This document shows positions 8,739 to 16,736 of a stretch of DNA of 64,000 bases, piece by piece; positions within the stretch are counted from its first letter, which is position 1, and each line of letters starts with the position of its first letter. A model generated the notes under the pieces. The model searched no databases. It worked only from the letters and a program-made list of their open reading frames with translations, and had not been told where the DNA came from. Both the position numbers and the translations under genes were made by a program. The DNA is from RGIG5579 sp045602025 (GTDB lineage: Bacteria > Bacillota > Clostridia > Oscillospirales > SIG627): the NCBI GenBank assembly GCA_045602025.1, contig JAZSAT010000038.1, positions 1 to 64,000 of the forward strand, given 5' to 3'.

Positions 8739-8767
8739 ATTATAATTGCAAAGAAAAGGATTGTCAA
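8739..8767 (-). promoter_or_regulatory. thrS: Promoter of the thrS T-box transcript
   Basis: Consensus TTGACA (8762-8767), 17 bases, TATAAT (8739-8744) on the minus strand. Confidence 0.9.
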
Positions 8768-8780
8768 TCCCCCTTTTTTC

Positions 8781-8809
8781 TTTACAATGGAAAAAAAGTA
8801 TGATAAAAT
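8781..8809 (+). promoter_or_regulatory. uppP: Promoter of uppP
   Basis: TTTACA, 17 bases, TAAAAT. It is divergent from the thrS promoter, with only 13 bases between the two -35 boxes. Confidence 0.75.
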
Positions 8810-8852
8810 GAGAAGAGACATATATTTTATAAAAACAAAAAAAGGAGCTCCT

Positions 8853-9713
8853 ATGGAAAAATTCCTTGAATTTTTGAAAGTTCTCTTCCTTGGAATCGTA
8901 GAGGGCATCACCGAATGGCTTCCCGTCAGCAGTACGGGCCACATGCTTTTGGTAGATGAATTTTTGCAGCTGAATGAAAACGAAGCCTTTAAGGAAATGT
9001 TCTTCGTGGTTATTCAATTCGGTGCCATTTTAGCGGTGATCCTGCTTTTCTGGAATAAGATGTTTCCCTTTCAGTTTCGGGATAAAGGCCAAAGCGTGAT
9101 CCGGAAGGATGTGTTTTCCCTCTGGTTCAAGGTGGTATTTGCCTGCATTCCCGGCGCAGTCATCACTCTCCTTTTTGACGATGTGATCGAAGACTTTTTA
9201 AATCATACCGTCCTTTTTCAAGATGTAACGCTGATGACCGTTGTCATCGCCCTGGCCCTGATCCTTTACGGCTTTGCCTTTATTTTTGTAGAAAAGAAAA
9301 ACGAAAAAAGAGAAATGCGCGTCACAACATTAGAACAGATCGGCTATAAGGACGCCTTTCTCATCGGTCTGTTTCAGGTGCTTTCCATTATTCCCGGCAC
9401 CTCTCGCTCCGGCTCTACCATCATCGGTGCCTTAACGCTCGGCATCAGCCGCGCCGCCGCCGCAGAATTCACCTTCTTTTTGGCAGTTCCCGTCATGGCG
9501 GGTTATTCCCTTTTAAAGCTTTTGAAATTCGGCTTTGATTTTTCTTCTTATCAGCTTCTGATCCTTCTTCTCGGCTGTGTTTCCGCTTTTCTCACTTCTC
9601 TTCTTGTGATCCGCTTTTTAATGAATTATGTGAAAAAGCACAGCTTTTCCGCCTTCGGCATCTACCGCATTATCCTGGGTGCCATCGTACTTTTGTACTT
9701 CTTTATTTTCTGA
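8853..9713 (+). CDS. uppP: Undecaprenyl-diphosphatase
   Basis: A 286-residue integral membrane phosphatase of the BacA/UppP family that recycles undecaprenyl diphosphate, the lipid carrier of cell wall synthesis, and gives bacitracin tolerance. Both signature regions are present: EGITEWLPVSSTGH near the N-terminus and PGTSRSGSTI in the second half. About eight hydrophobic segments follow the family pattern. The frame is open further upstream, but the start at 8853 is preceded by AAAAAGGAG and begins exactly at the conserved MEKFLEFLK, whereas the longer version would overlap the promoter. A terminator follows. Confidence 0.96.
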   Translation: MEKFLEFLKVLFLGIVEGITEWLPVSSTGHMLLVDEFLQLNENEAFKEMFFVVIQFGAILAVILLFWNKMFPFQFRDKGQSVIRKDVFSLWFKVVFACIPGAVITLLFDDVIEDFLNHTVLFQDVTLMTVVIALALILYGFAFIFVEKKNEKREMRVTTLEQIGYKDAFLIGLFQVLSIIPGTSRSGSTIIGALTLGISRAAAAEFTFFLAVPVMAGYSLLKLLKFGFDFSSYQLLILLLGCVSAFLTSLLVIRFLMNYVKKHSFSAFGIYRIILGAIVLLYFFIF

Positions 9714-9719
9714 TAAAAA

Positions 9720-9752
9720 AGAGACTCCATCTGCTTTGCAGATGGAGTTTTT
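9720..9752. terminator. Terminator after uppP (usable in both directions)
   Basis: The stem ACTCCATCTGC/GCAGATGGAGT has loop TTT and T runs on both strands. It also sits at the 3' end of the convergent peptidase gene. Confidence 0.88.
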
Positions 9753-9757
9753 CTTTG

Positions 9758-10891
9758 TCATTTCATCAAGGCAAGGGATACACAAATCGCCGCTTCCAGT
9801 CCTTTGGGCAGAGATTTTTTCTCGATCCATTCCTCTCGGGTATGGCTGCCGCCGCCAAAATAAACACCCATACAAACAGCGGGGATCCCAAGGGAAAGAG
9901 GAATGTTGCAGTCGGTAGAAGCAGACTTTGTGATCACCTTCTCTCCGATCACATCTTCGATCTCGCGGCAAAGTACCTCTATCATTTCCGAAACCTTTTC
10001 GGGGTCTGCCTTACCGCAAGGCCGATCCCCCACTTTTTCAACGTCTACCTTAACACCGTCTTTTTTTGCCGATTCAAAGATCCGGGAAAACTCCTTTTCC
10101 ATATAAGAAAGGCAATCCTTATCTTCCGAACGGTATTCACAGAGCATCTTCGCGCTTTGGGCAATGGTGTTGACCGAGGTTCCGCCTACGATCTCCCCTA
10201 CATTGTAGGTGGTTCTGCAATTTTCTTTTTGCGGTACATTGATCTGATAGATCTTTGTAACCATTTCAGAAAGATGAAAAATGGCACTTGGAATACCGAA
10301 ATCCTGAAAAGAATGCCCCCCGCAGGTCTCAACCTTCACTTCATAGCGATGAGAGCCCACGCAGACATCGTTTATTACATTTAAATTGCTGTCAAAGGAA
10401 ATAAACCTTCCGATCCTGCCTTCATAATCCGAAAAAAGCTTTCTTGTTCCCAAAAGATTCCCAAGGCCCTCTTCCGCGGAATTACAAACAAAAAGAAAGC
10501 CCTTTTCGGGAAGGATCCTCTTTTCCAAAAAATACTTTGCCAAAAGAAGCAGTACCGCAAGGCTCGCGGTGTCATCCCCCACGCCGGGACAAAAGATCTT
10601 TTCTCCGTCATCCAGATAAGGCATGGGAAATTCATCGGGAAAAACCGTATCCGTATGAGCCGAAAACACCGTAATATCATCTTTCCCATCGCAGTTCAAA
10701 GGGAAGATCACATTCTTTGCATCGTCGATATATACACCCTTTGCTCCCGCATTTTCAAGCCAGCTTTTACAAAAAGCGGCTCTTTTTTCTTCCTTGCCGG
10801 AGGGTGCCGGAATCAAACAGATCTCCCGCAGCGTTTCATATAAAAGTTCTTCGTTTTCTTTGATATACTTTTTTATTTCTTCCCGATTCAT
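9758..10891 (-). CDS. M20-family metallopeptidase
   Basis: A 377-residue zinc peptidase related to peptidase T and other M20 exopeptidases. The metal-binding motifs are in order: SAHTDTVFP, then GVGDDTASLA, then NSAEEGLGN with the catalytic Glu pair, and finally GGGSHTREEW. A dimerisation domain lies in the middle (GGHSFQDFG). It probably cleaves small peptides in the cytosol; the exact specificity is not readable. It has its own promoter, placed between the terminator of the upstream transporter gene and its AAGGGAG ribosome site, so it is a single-gene unit. Confidence 0.9.
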   Translation of the reverse strand: MNREEIKKYIKENEELLYETLREICLIPAPSGKEEKRAAFCKSWLENAGAKGVYIDDAKNVIFPLNCDGKDDITVFSAHTDTVFPDEFPMPYLDDGEKIFCPGVGDDTASLAVLLLLAKYFLEKRILPEKGFLFVCNSAEEGLGNLLGTRKLFSDYEGRIGRFISFDSNLNVINDVCVGSHRYEVKVETCGGHSFQDFGIPSAIFHLSEMVTKIYQINVPQKENCRTTYNVGEIVGGTSVNTIAQSAKMLCEYRSEDKDCLSYMEKEFSRIFESAKKDGVKVDVEKVGDRPCGKADPEKVSEMIEVLCREIEDVIGEKVITKSASTDCNIPLSLGIPAVCMGVYFGGGSHTREEWIEKKSLPKGLEAAICVSLALMK

Positions 10892-10918
10892 TGGAATGCT
10901 CCCTTCACTTTCAAAACT

Positions 10919-10947
10919 ATTTTACGCCCTTTTCTCCCCTCTGTCAA
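10919..10947 (-). promoter_or_regulatory. Promoter of the M20 peptidase gene
   Basis: TTGACA (10942-10947), 17 bases, TAAAAT (10919-10924) on the minus strand. Confidence 0.8.
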
Positions 10948-10953
10948 CAAAGG

Positions 10954-10984
10954 AAAAGACCGATCCTTCGATCGGTCTTTTTTT
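10954..10984 (-). terminator. Terminator of the anion transporter gene
   Basis: The stem AAAAGACCGATC/GATCGGTCTTTT has loop CTTC. The arms begin right after the stop codon at 10983 on the minus strand. Confidence 0.85.
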
Positions 10985-12089
10985 ATAAGAAAAACAGCTT
11001 TGCCGCAAATGTCATCACCACAAGAAAAACAAGGTTGATCAGGGTGAACACAAGAAGATATTTCTTGCCGTGACCCGGATACAAAATGCGAAATTCGCTG
11101 AAAGTGATCAGGCTTGCAAGAGATGCGATGAGTGTTCCCGTACCACCGATGTTGACACCGAGCAGCAGCGCGTGATAATCCTCTGTAAATCGGGAAAGCA
11201 AAATGGCGGAAGGAACATTGCTGATCACCTGACAGGAAAGGATCGATACCAGAAGGGTATCCTTTTCCAAAAGAAGAGAGAAAAAGGCTCTGACCTCTTC
11301 CATGCGGGATAAATTTCCCGCAAATACAAAAAAGAAGAAAAAGGTACCGAGAAGGGGATAATCCACATCCCGAAGGGCATTTCGATCCACAATAAAAAGC
11401 ACCGCGGGAATCAGAACAAGGCCCAACACAAAAGGGATCACGCGAAATACGATCAAAAGAGAAACGGCAAAAAGAACCAGATACAAAAGGGTCTTTTTTC
11501 CGTGGAGCTTCTCGGGGAATCTTTCGTCAATGGATAAAGGCAAAGGCTTTACAAAAAGGCAAAACACACAAAGAAGCCCTACCGCCAGAAGAAAAGGCGG
11601 CAGCATGATAAAGCAAAACTCATCCGTAGGAATCTTAAAATAGGAATAAAGGTAAAGGTTTTGGGGATTGCCGAAGGGAGTGAGAAGTCCGCCTAAATTG
11701 GCGGAAATATTCTGCAAAATGAAAAGATATGCCATGTGCTTTTCTTTTCCCGTAACAGAAAGAGCAAAGTATCCAAGGGGAAGAAAGGTGATCAAGGCCA
11801 TATCGTTGGCAATGAGCATAGATCCGAGGAATGTGATCATCACAAGCATCAGAAACAGTCCCCGAAGATTTCCCGACACCATAACAAGCCTTCTTGCCAC
11901 AATGGTAAAAAACTTAATGTTCCGAAGAGCACATACCACCGCAAGCGTCAAGAAAAGACAGGCAAGGGTGTTCAGGTCAAAATATGAAAAATATTCCTTG
12001 TCCGGAGGAATGATAAACGATGTGATCAGCGCCGCAAGGGCCGCCACACAAAACACGACATTTTTCTTGATAAAGCGGATAACTTTCAT
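10983..12089 (-). CDS. SLC13/ArsB-NhaD superfamily ion transporter
   Basis: A membrane protein of 368 residues with about ten hydrophobic helices. The repeated motifs ANDMALITFLPL and GGLLTPFGNPQNL are hallmarks of the ion transporter superfamily that includes ArsB, NhaD and the CitMHS/SLC13 anion carriers. Substrate cannot be decided; dicarboxylates, other anions or arsenite are possible, and no arsR or sensor is nearby. The start is placed at the ATG at 12089, preceded by AAAAGGAGATTGCA; a GTG 21 bases upstream lacks a ribosome site. Single gene with promoter and terminator. Confidence 0.88.
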   Translation of the reverse strand: MKVIRFIKKNVVFCVAALAALITSFIIPPDKEYFSYFDLNTLACLFLTLAVVCALRNIKFFTIVARRLVMVSGNLRGLFLMLVMITFLGSMLIANDMALITFLPLGYFALSVTGKEKHMAYLFILQNISANLGGLLTPFGNPQNLYLYSYFKIPTDEFCFIMLPPFLLAVGLLCVFCLFVKPLPLSIDERFPEKLHGKKTLLYLVLFAVSLLIVFRVIPFVLGLVLIPAVLFIVDRNALRDVDYPLLGTFFFFFVFAGNLSRMEEVRAFFSLLLEKDTLLVSILSCQVISNVPSAILLSRFTEDYHALLLGVNIGGTGTLIASLASLITFSEFRILYPGHGKKYLLVFTLINLVFLVVMTFAAKLFFL

Positions 12090-12116
12090 TGCAATCTCCT
12101 TTTTTCGCACCGCTTT

Positions 12117-12145
12117 ATCTTACAACAAAGTCTTTTTCTTTTCAA
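12117..12145 (-). promoter_or_regulatory. Promoter of the ion transporter gene
   Basis: TTGAAA (12140-12145), 17 bases, TAAGAT (12117-12122) on the minus strand; it touches the last codons of the upstream lgt-like gene. Confidence 0.65.
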
Positions 12146-12906
12146 GTGTTTTTTGTTTTTTTAACTGATATGAGAATAAAAACACCAACTGCAAGTAAAA
12201 GAAAGCTGATCCATTGTGAAGTCGAAAATCCAAGCAAAGATCCTCTTACACCATCTCCCCGAAAATACTCCAACCCAAATCGCAAAAAAGCATAAGAAAC
12301 CCCATAAACTCCGGAAACAAGGCCTTGTTTTTTCTGCGAAGTTTTTCTATATAATGCAGAAAGAATTACAAATAAAAGCATCAATGCACCCGCTTCTGCC
12401 AATTGAATGGGAAAAAGCGATATTCCCAGCGGCGTGTCACCCAAAGTTTCAAAATATACGACTGAAAAAGGCCCATCATAAGGCATTCCATAACAACAGC
12501 CTGCAAAATAGCATCCAATTCGTCCCAGAGCGTGGCCAAGGGGTAACACAGCGGCATAAAGATCCGACAATAGAAAGAACGGAAGGCGATACTGTTTACA
12601 ATACAGAAGCAGCCCCAACACTCCTCCGATCAAACCACCGTAAAAAACAAAGCCGCCTTTCAGCACCGCTAAAAAAGATATTTTGTAAGAAATAATTTTC
12701 TGGAAAGACACCAAAACAAATAACAGCTTTGCTCCGGCAACACCACCCAAAACAGTATACACTGCCGAATACACCACTTCATAAGAAGGGATTTTTTTCT
12801 TTGCCAACAGTATTCCAAAAGAGGAAGCAACAAAAATACCCATAAAATAAAAGATTCCGTATATCGGGATCTCTCGTCCGAAAATTGTAATAAAAGGTTC
12901 CATCAT
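12142..12906 (-). CDS. Prolipoprotein diacylglyceryl transferase family protein (divergent Lgt)
   Basis: A 254-residue integral membrane protein. The Lgt signature is visible as HALGRIGCYFAGCCYG at about residues 125-140, including the essential Arg (R129), and LRFGLEYFRGD near the C-terminus. The second signature reads GGFVFYGGLIGG: Tyr89 stands where E. coli Lgt has the essential His103 (HGG). It may be a divergent or alternative Lgt that attaches diacylglycerol to lipoprotein precursors, or a paralogue with changed chemistry. Its composition is more AT-rich than its neighbours. Only a weak AGGG precedes the ATGATG start, which lies 6 bases beyond the terminator of the previous gene. Confidence 0.85.
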   Translation of the reverse strand: MMEPFITIFGREIPIYGIFYFMGIFVASSFGILLAKKKIPSYEVVYSAVYTVLGGVAGAKLLFVLVSFQKIISYKISFLAVLKGGFVFYGGLIGGVLGLLLYCKQYRLPFFLLSDLYAAVLPLGHALGRIGCYFAGCCYGMPYDGPFSVVYFETLGDTPLGISLFPIQLAEAGALMLLFVILSALYRKTSQKKQGLVSGVYGVSYAFLRFGLEYFRGDGVRGSLLGFSTSQWISFLLLAVGVFILISVKKTKNT

Positions 12907-12912
12907 TACCCT

Positions 12913-12948
12913 AAAAAAAACAGTCTGAAAGCTTACGCTGTCAAACTG
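12913..12948 (-). terminator. Terminator between the DUF4190-like gene and lgt-like gene
   Basis: On the minus strand an 8-bp stem CAGTTTGA/TCAGACTG plus inner AGC/GCT with loop GTAA is followed by eight T. It stands only 6 bases before the lgt-like start codon, so lgt expression from upstream would need readthrough. Confidence 0.8.
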
Positions 12949-12967
12949 CCTTTTTTCCTTATTAAAA

Positions 12968-13273
12968 TTAGACCAAGGAATTCAATGCACTGTTAATGCC
13001 TGCAGAAGCTCCTGTTGCACAAATCACGCACAAACCACAGGTAAAAAATGCAATTGAAGTGAATACGACGGCAATAATTCCAAGTACCAATCCTGCAGTA
13101 GAAAGACCGGTCGGAAGATTATTTGCACGAAGCTTTTTACCGCCTTTGATTGACAAGATCAACCCAACAATGGAAACCGGTAATCCAATAACAGAAAACC
13201 ATCCACTTAGAATACCAAAAACGATACCAACAATGCCCATAACAAAACCGGCAATACTTTGACCTTTTCCCAT
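12968..13273 (-). CDS. Small membrane protein, DUF4190-like
   Basis: A 101-residue protein with two long Gly/Ile/Val-rich hydrophobic segments (about residues 8-42 and 58-90). The arrangement GIVGIVFGILSGWFSVIGLPVS fits DUF4190-type membrane proteins of Gram-positives; I infer the family from this pattern. Function is unknown. A strong AGGAGGG ribosome site precedes the ATG at 13273. It is transcribed divergently from an XRE regulator across a pair of palindromic operators, one of which lies inside its promoter, so it is most likely the regulator's target. Confidence 0.8.
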   Translation of the reverse strand: MGKGQSIAGFVMGIVGIVFGILSGWFSVIGLPVSIVGLILSIKGGKKLRANNLPTGLSTAGLVLGIIAVVFTSIAFFTCGLCVICATGASAGINSALNSLV

Positions 13274-13354
13274 GATGACCCTCCTTCCGTATTTTTTTAC
13301 AAAAATCGACTGAATTTGCCGATACTGTAACCAAATCGCTAATCGCTTCTTGTA

Positions 13355-13395
13355 TGTAACAAATTGTTACATAAATAAAGTAACACATTGTTACA
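13355..13395. promoter_or_regulatory. Two palindromic operators between DUF4190-like and XRE genes
   Basis: Two copies of a near-identical palindrome, TGTAACAAATTGTTACA (13355-13371) and AGTAACACATTGTTACA (13379-13395), have centres 24 bases apart. A third half-site TGTAAC is at 13326. One site lies between the -35 and -10 boxes of the minus-strand promoter. They are the probable binding sites of the XRE protein encoded at 13428. Confidence 0.82.
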
Positions 13396-13405
13396 ATATT
13401 GTCAA
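13377..13405 (-). promoter_or_regulatory. Promoter of the DUF4190-like gene
   Basis: TTGACA (13400-13405), 17 bases, TACTTT (13377-13382) on the minus strand, overlapped by the operator at 13379-13395. Confidence 0.65.
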
Positions 13406-13427
13406 GAGTTTTTGAAGGAGTTTTGAA

Positions 13428-13661
13428 ATGGAAGCTCAAATCAAAATGCAAGGCTTAGCAAAAATCCGAAAAAAGAAGGGCTACAGTCAACTAAAGGTAG
13501 CAATGGATTTAAATATCAGCAGAGAAGCCCTTTCCTATTATGAAAACGGAAAACGAAGTCCCGATATTTCTATGTTACTACGCCTTTCCCATTATTTTCA
13601 TACCTCTATTGATTATCTCATTACCGGAGAAGAATCTCCCTACCCCCGTCAAGCCGATTAA
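13428..13661 (+). CDS. XRE-family transcriptional regulator
   Basis: A 77-residue Cro/CI-type DNA-binding protein. The helix-turn-helix spans about residues 10-64, with the typical YSQLKVAMDLNISREALSYYENG and SIDYLITGE ending. It has no effector domain, like Xre/SinR-type minimal repressors. GAAGGAG precedes the ATG. It is divergent from the small membrane protein gene and most likely binds the paired GTAAC-N5-GTTAC operators to control both itself and that gene. A terminator follows. Confidence 0.9.
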   Translation: MEAQIKMQGLAKIRKKKGYSQLKVAMDLNISREALSYYENGKRSPDISMLLRLSHYFHTSIDYLITGEESPYPRQAD

Positions 13662-13700
13662 AAAAAGCTGCCTTTTGGAAAAGCATATTAAAAGCAACAA

Positions 13701-13730
13701 AAAAGATGCGCAGAGATTGCGCATCTTTTC
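13701..13730 (+). terminator. Terminator of the XRE gene
   Basis: The stem AAAAGATGCGCA/TGCGCATCTTTT has loop GAGAT and is followed by T-rich sequence. Confidence 0.85.
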
Positions 13731-13818
13731 TTTTATATATCAACTTCATGAAACTTCTTGCTTTTATTCTCCTTTTGGTTTACACTACTTTTTGTAAAAA
13801 AGAAAAAGGAAGGATAAC

Positions 13819-14556
13819 ATGATCCAAGATCTCCACTCCCATACCTATTACTCCTTCTGCGGAAAGGACTGTCCGGAGGAAGTGATCGAAAAAGCCATTG
13901 AAGGGGGCATCCATGTCCTTGGCATCTGCGATCACTGCTACGGCATCGCCCATCGGCGGGAAGGCACCGTTTTTCTTAATGAGGAAAAAAGCCTTCTGGA
14001 CTATCAAAGAGCCGTAAATGCTTACCACGATCACATTCGCTGTGTATCAGAAAAATATAAAAATGAGATCCGCACCCTTGTAGGTATTGAGATCCCTACC
14101 ATCAATAAGCCCCACCTGATCTTCCCCAAAGAGGTAGACATTTCCTTTTTCGATTATTGCCTGATCGAACATATCGACAGAGACGACACCGTCGCGCCGG
14201 ATCTCTTTGCATTTATCTCGGAACATTCTTTCCCCAAAGTCGGAATTGCCCACACCGACCTTTTCTCCTATCTGAAAAAAGGCGGAAAAGATCCACTTTC
14301 CTTCTTTTCCCGATTAAAAGAGCACGGCATCTTTTGGGAAATGAATGTAAATTTTGACTCGGTTCATAAATACCGCGTCCTCCCTTATGTTGCAGAGACC
14401 CTTGAAAGCAGATCACGCGTAGAAATTTTGAAAAAAAGCGGTGTAAGCTTAAGCGTCGGCTTTGACGGACACCGCATTGCCGATTACCTTCCCGAAAAAG
14501 TGATCGAATGCTGCGAAAAAATCACTTCCCTGAGCCTTCCCCTTGTCAATATATAA
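13819..14556 (+). CDS. PHP-domain phosphoesterase (histidinol-phosphatase-like)
   Basis: A 245-residue protein with the PHP fold. DLHSHTYYSFCG at residues 4-15 supplies the first metal-binding His pair, GICDHCYG the next, and later GIAHTDLF and SVGFDGHR close the site. Such proteins hydrolyse phosphate monoesters with a tri-metal centre; histidinol phosphatase is one possible activity, but no his genes are nearby, so the substrate is open. AGGAAGGATAAC precedes the ATG. Single gene with its own terminator. Confidence 0.85.
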   Translation: MIQDLHSHTYYSFCGKDCPEEVIEKAIEGGIHVLGICDHCYGIAHRREGTVFLNEEKSLLDYQRAVNAYHDHIRCVSEKYKNEIRTLVGIEIPTINKPHLIFPKEVDISFFDYCLIEHIDRDDTVAPDLFAFISEHSFPKVGIAHTDLFSYLKKGGKDPLSFFSRLKEHGIFWEMNVNFDSVHKYRVLPYVAETLESRSRVEILKKSGVSLSVGFDGHRIADYLPEKVIECCEKITSLSLPLVNI

Positions 14557-14586
14557 AAAAAGACCGACTTCTCAGTCGGTCTTTTC
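14557..14586 (+). terminator. Terminator of the PHP gene
   Basis: The stem AGACCGACT/AGTCGGTCT has loop TCTC, A run before and T run after. Confidence 0.88.
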
Positions 14587-14766
14587 TCTTCTGCGATATG
14601 ATTTGGATAGAAAGCTCGGCGCGCAAGGAAAACCCGAAACCTTCTGCGCAGAAAAAATCGCCTCTGACGAGGCGCGCGAGGAAAAAACGAGGGCGTTTAC
14701 TATTCGTAAATAACCGAGTTTTTTTCCAAAGCGGAACAAAGTCAGAAGCGATTCTTTCAAGCAGAA
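14587..14766. other. Unusual intergenic segment downstream of groEL
   Basis: A 180-base gene-free stretch that differs in texture from other spacers. It has GC-rich blocks (GGCGCGC twice) alternating with A and T runs and several short inverted repeats. Part of it is the groEL terminator at 14652-14674. I found no second copy in the window and no convincing open frame. A dispersed intergenic repeat or a long structured 3' UTR are both possible. Confidence 0.4.
14652..14674 (-). terminator. Probable terminator of groES-groEL
   Basis: On the minus strand CGCCTC GTCA GAGGCG is followed by ATTTTTTC, about 90 bases after the groEL stop. Confidence 0.65.
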
Positions 14767-16404
14767 TTAGTACATGCCGGGAGCGCCTGCCCCAGCAGCC
14801 GCAGCAGCTGCCGCAGCTGCTGCATCATCCTTCTTATCAGTTACAAGAACCTCGGTGGTGAGAACCATTGCGGCAACGCTTGCAGCGTTGGCAAGAGCAC
14901 TACGGGTCACCTTAGTAGGATCGATGATACCTGCTTCGTACATATCTACATATTCTTCACTGTAGGCGTTAAAGCCGTAAGCGGTCTTTCCGGAGGAAAG
15001 GATCTTATCAATGATCACGCTGCCTTCAAAGCCTGCATTTGCGGCGATCTGACGGGCGGGATCCTCCAGCGCGCGGAGAACGATCTCAATACCGATCTTC
15101 TCTTCACCCTGCGTGGTCTCAAGAAGCGCCTTTACAGCATTTACCGTGTTTAAAAGTGCAACACCGCCACCGGGAACGATACCTTCTTCTACTGCAGCGC
15201 GGGTTGCGTTGAGTGCATCTTCAATGCGGAGCTTCTTGTCCTTCATTTCTGCTTCGGTAGCAGCACCAACCTTAATAACAGCAACACCGCCGGCAAGCTT
15301 TGCAAGTCTTTCCTGAAGCTTTTCACGGTCGAAATCGCTGGTGGTGGTCTCAATGCTCTTCTTGATAGAACCGATGCGGTCCTGAATTGCCTGCGTATCA
15401 CCGGCACCGCCTACGATGATGGTGTTCTCTTTGGTAATCTTCACCTGCTTTGCCTTACCGAGCATATCAAGAGTAGTTTCTTTGAGTTCCAGACCAAGGT
15501 CGGAGGAGATCACGGTACCGCCGGTCAAAATGGCAATATCCTGAAGCATATCTTTTCTTCTGTCACCAAAGCCGGGAGCCTTAACTGCTGCACAGGTAAA
15601 GGTACCGCGGAGCTTGTTTACAAGGAGGGTGGAAAGTGCTTCGCCTTCTACATCCTCTGCGATGATCACAAGCTTTCTGCCGGACTGCATTACCTGCTCT
15701 AAGAGGGGAAGGATCTCCTGAATATTGGCGATCTTCTTATCGGTAATAAGAAGAACCGCATCGTCGAATACCGCTTCCATCTTATCGGTATCGGTTACCA
15801 TATAGGGAGAAAGGTAACCGCGGTCAAACTGCATACCTTCAACCACTTCACAGAAGGTCTCTGCGGATTTGGATTCCTCAACGGTGATGACACCGCCAGC
15901 GGAAACCTTTTCCATTGCATCGGCAATGAGAACACCCACAACCTCGTCGCCGCCGGAAATGGTACCGACTCTTACGATGTCTTCCTTACCGGAAACGGGC
16001 TTGGAATTCTTTTTCAATTCTGCAATGGCAGCGTCAACAGCCTTGGAAATACCCTTTTTGATGATCATGGGGTTTGCACCTGCGGTAACATTCTTCATAC
16101 CTTCGCGAACAAATGCCTGTGCAAGAACCGTTGCGGTGGTGGTACCGTCGCCTGCAGCGTCGTTGGTCTTAACAGCAACCTGACGGATGAGCTGTGCACC
16201 CATATTTTCAAAGGGGTCGTCCAGTTCGATCTCTTTTGCAATGGTCACACCGTCATTGGTAATGAGGGGTGCACCGAATTTTTTGTCCAGTACAACATTT
16301 CTGCCCTTAGGGCCAATGGTTGCCTTTACAGCGTTTGCCAGCTGATCGATACCGGACATCAGTTTATTTCTGGCGTCAATGCCATAGATCATTTCTTTTG
16401 CCAT
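14767..16404 (-). CDS. groL: Chaperonin GroEL (Hsp60)
   Basis: A 545-residue chaperonin that folds proteins in the cytosol as a double heptameric ring with GroES. MAKEMIYGIDARNKLMSG opens the protein and the ATP-binding GDGTTTATVLAQ and DRRKDML regions are intact. AAGGAGG precedes the ATG at 16404, which is preferred over an in-frame codon further upstream. The C-terminal tail is unusual: instead of Gly-Gly-Met repeats it has ten consecutive Ala followed by GAGAPGMY. It is the second gene of the CIRCE-controlled groESL operon, 13 bases after groES. Confidence 0.98.
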   Translation of the reverse strand: MAKEMIYGIDARNKLMSGIDQLANAVKATIGPKGRNVVLDKKFGAPLITNDGVTIAKEIELDDPFENMGAQLIRQVAVKTNDAAGDGTTTATVLAQAFVREGMKNVTAGANPMIIKKGISKAVDAAIAELKKNSKPVSGKEDIVRVGTISGGDEVVGVLIADAMEKVSAGGVITVEESKSAETFCEVVEGMQFDRGYLSPYMVTDTDKMEAVFDDAVLLITDKKIANIQEILPLLEQVMQSGRKLVIIAEDVEGEALSTLLVNKLRGTFTCAAVKAPGFGDRRKDMLQDIAILTGGTVISSDLGLELKETTLDMLGKAKQVKITKENTIIVGGAGDTQAIQDRIGSIKKSIETTTSDFDREKLQERLAKLAGGVAVIKVGAATEAEMKDKKLRIEDALNATRAAVEEGIVPGGGVALLNTVNAVKALLETTQGEEKIGIEIVLRALEDPARQIAANAGFEGSVIIDKILSSGKTAYGFNAYSEEYVDMYEAGIIDPTKVTRSALANAASVAAMVLTTEVLVTDKKDDAAAAAAAAAAGAGAPGMY

Positions 16405-16417
16405 GGTAAAATCCTCC

Positions 16418-16699
16418 TTAGTCAACAATGGCGAGAATATCGCCCATTCTTACGATCACATACTCAGCACCCTGGTATTTTACCTCGGTACCTGCATATT
16501 TTGACATAATAACCTTGTCGCCAACCGCTACGGTCATTTCAACCTTATTTCCGTCTACTACACCGCCGGGGCCTACGGCAACAACCTCTGCGATTTCAGG
16601 CTTTTCCTTTGCGGCGCCTGCAAGAATAATGCCGGAAGCAGTGGTTTCTTCTGCTTCGACCATTTTGAGAACAACTCTGTCGTTAAGGGGTTTCAACAT
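16418..16699 (-). CDS. groES: Co-chaperonin GroES
   Basis: A 93-residue co-chaperonin beginning MLKPLNDRVVLKMVEAEE, with the mobile loop ETTASGIILAGAAKEKP and a normal C-terminus (GDILAIVD). It caps the GroEL ring. It is the first gene of the operon, with GGAGGAAAATAAG before the ATG, and lies downstream of a CIRCE element, so HrcA repression is expected. Confidence 0.98.
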   Translation of the reverse strand: MLKPLNDRVVLKMVEAEETTASGIILAGAAKEKPEIAEVVAVGPGGVVDGNKVEMTVAVGDKVIMSKYAGTEVKYQGAEYVIVRMGDILAIVD

Positions 16700-16736
16700 C
16701 TTATTTTCCTCCTGATAAGTAATACTTCTTTCGAGA

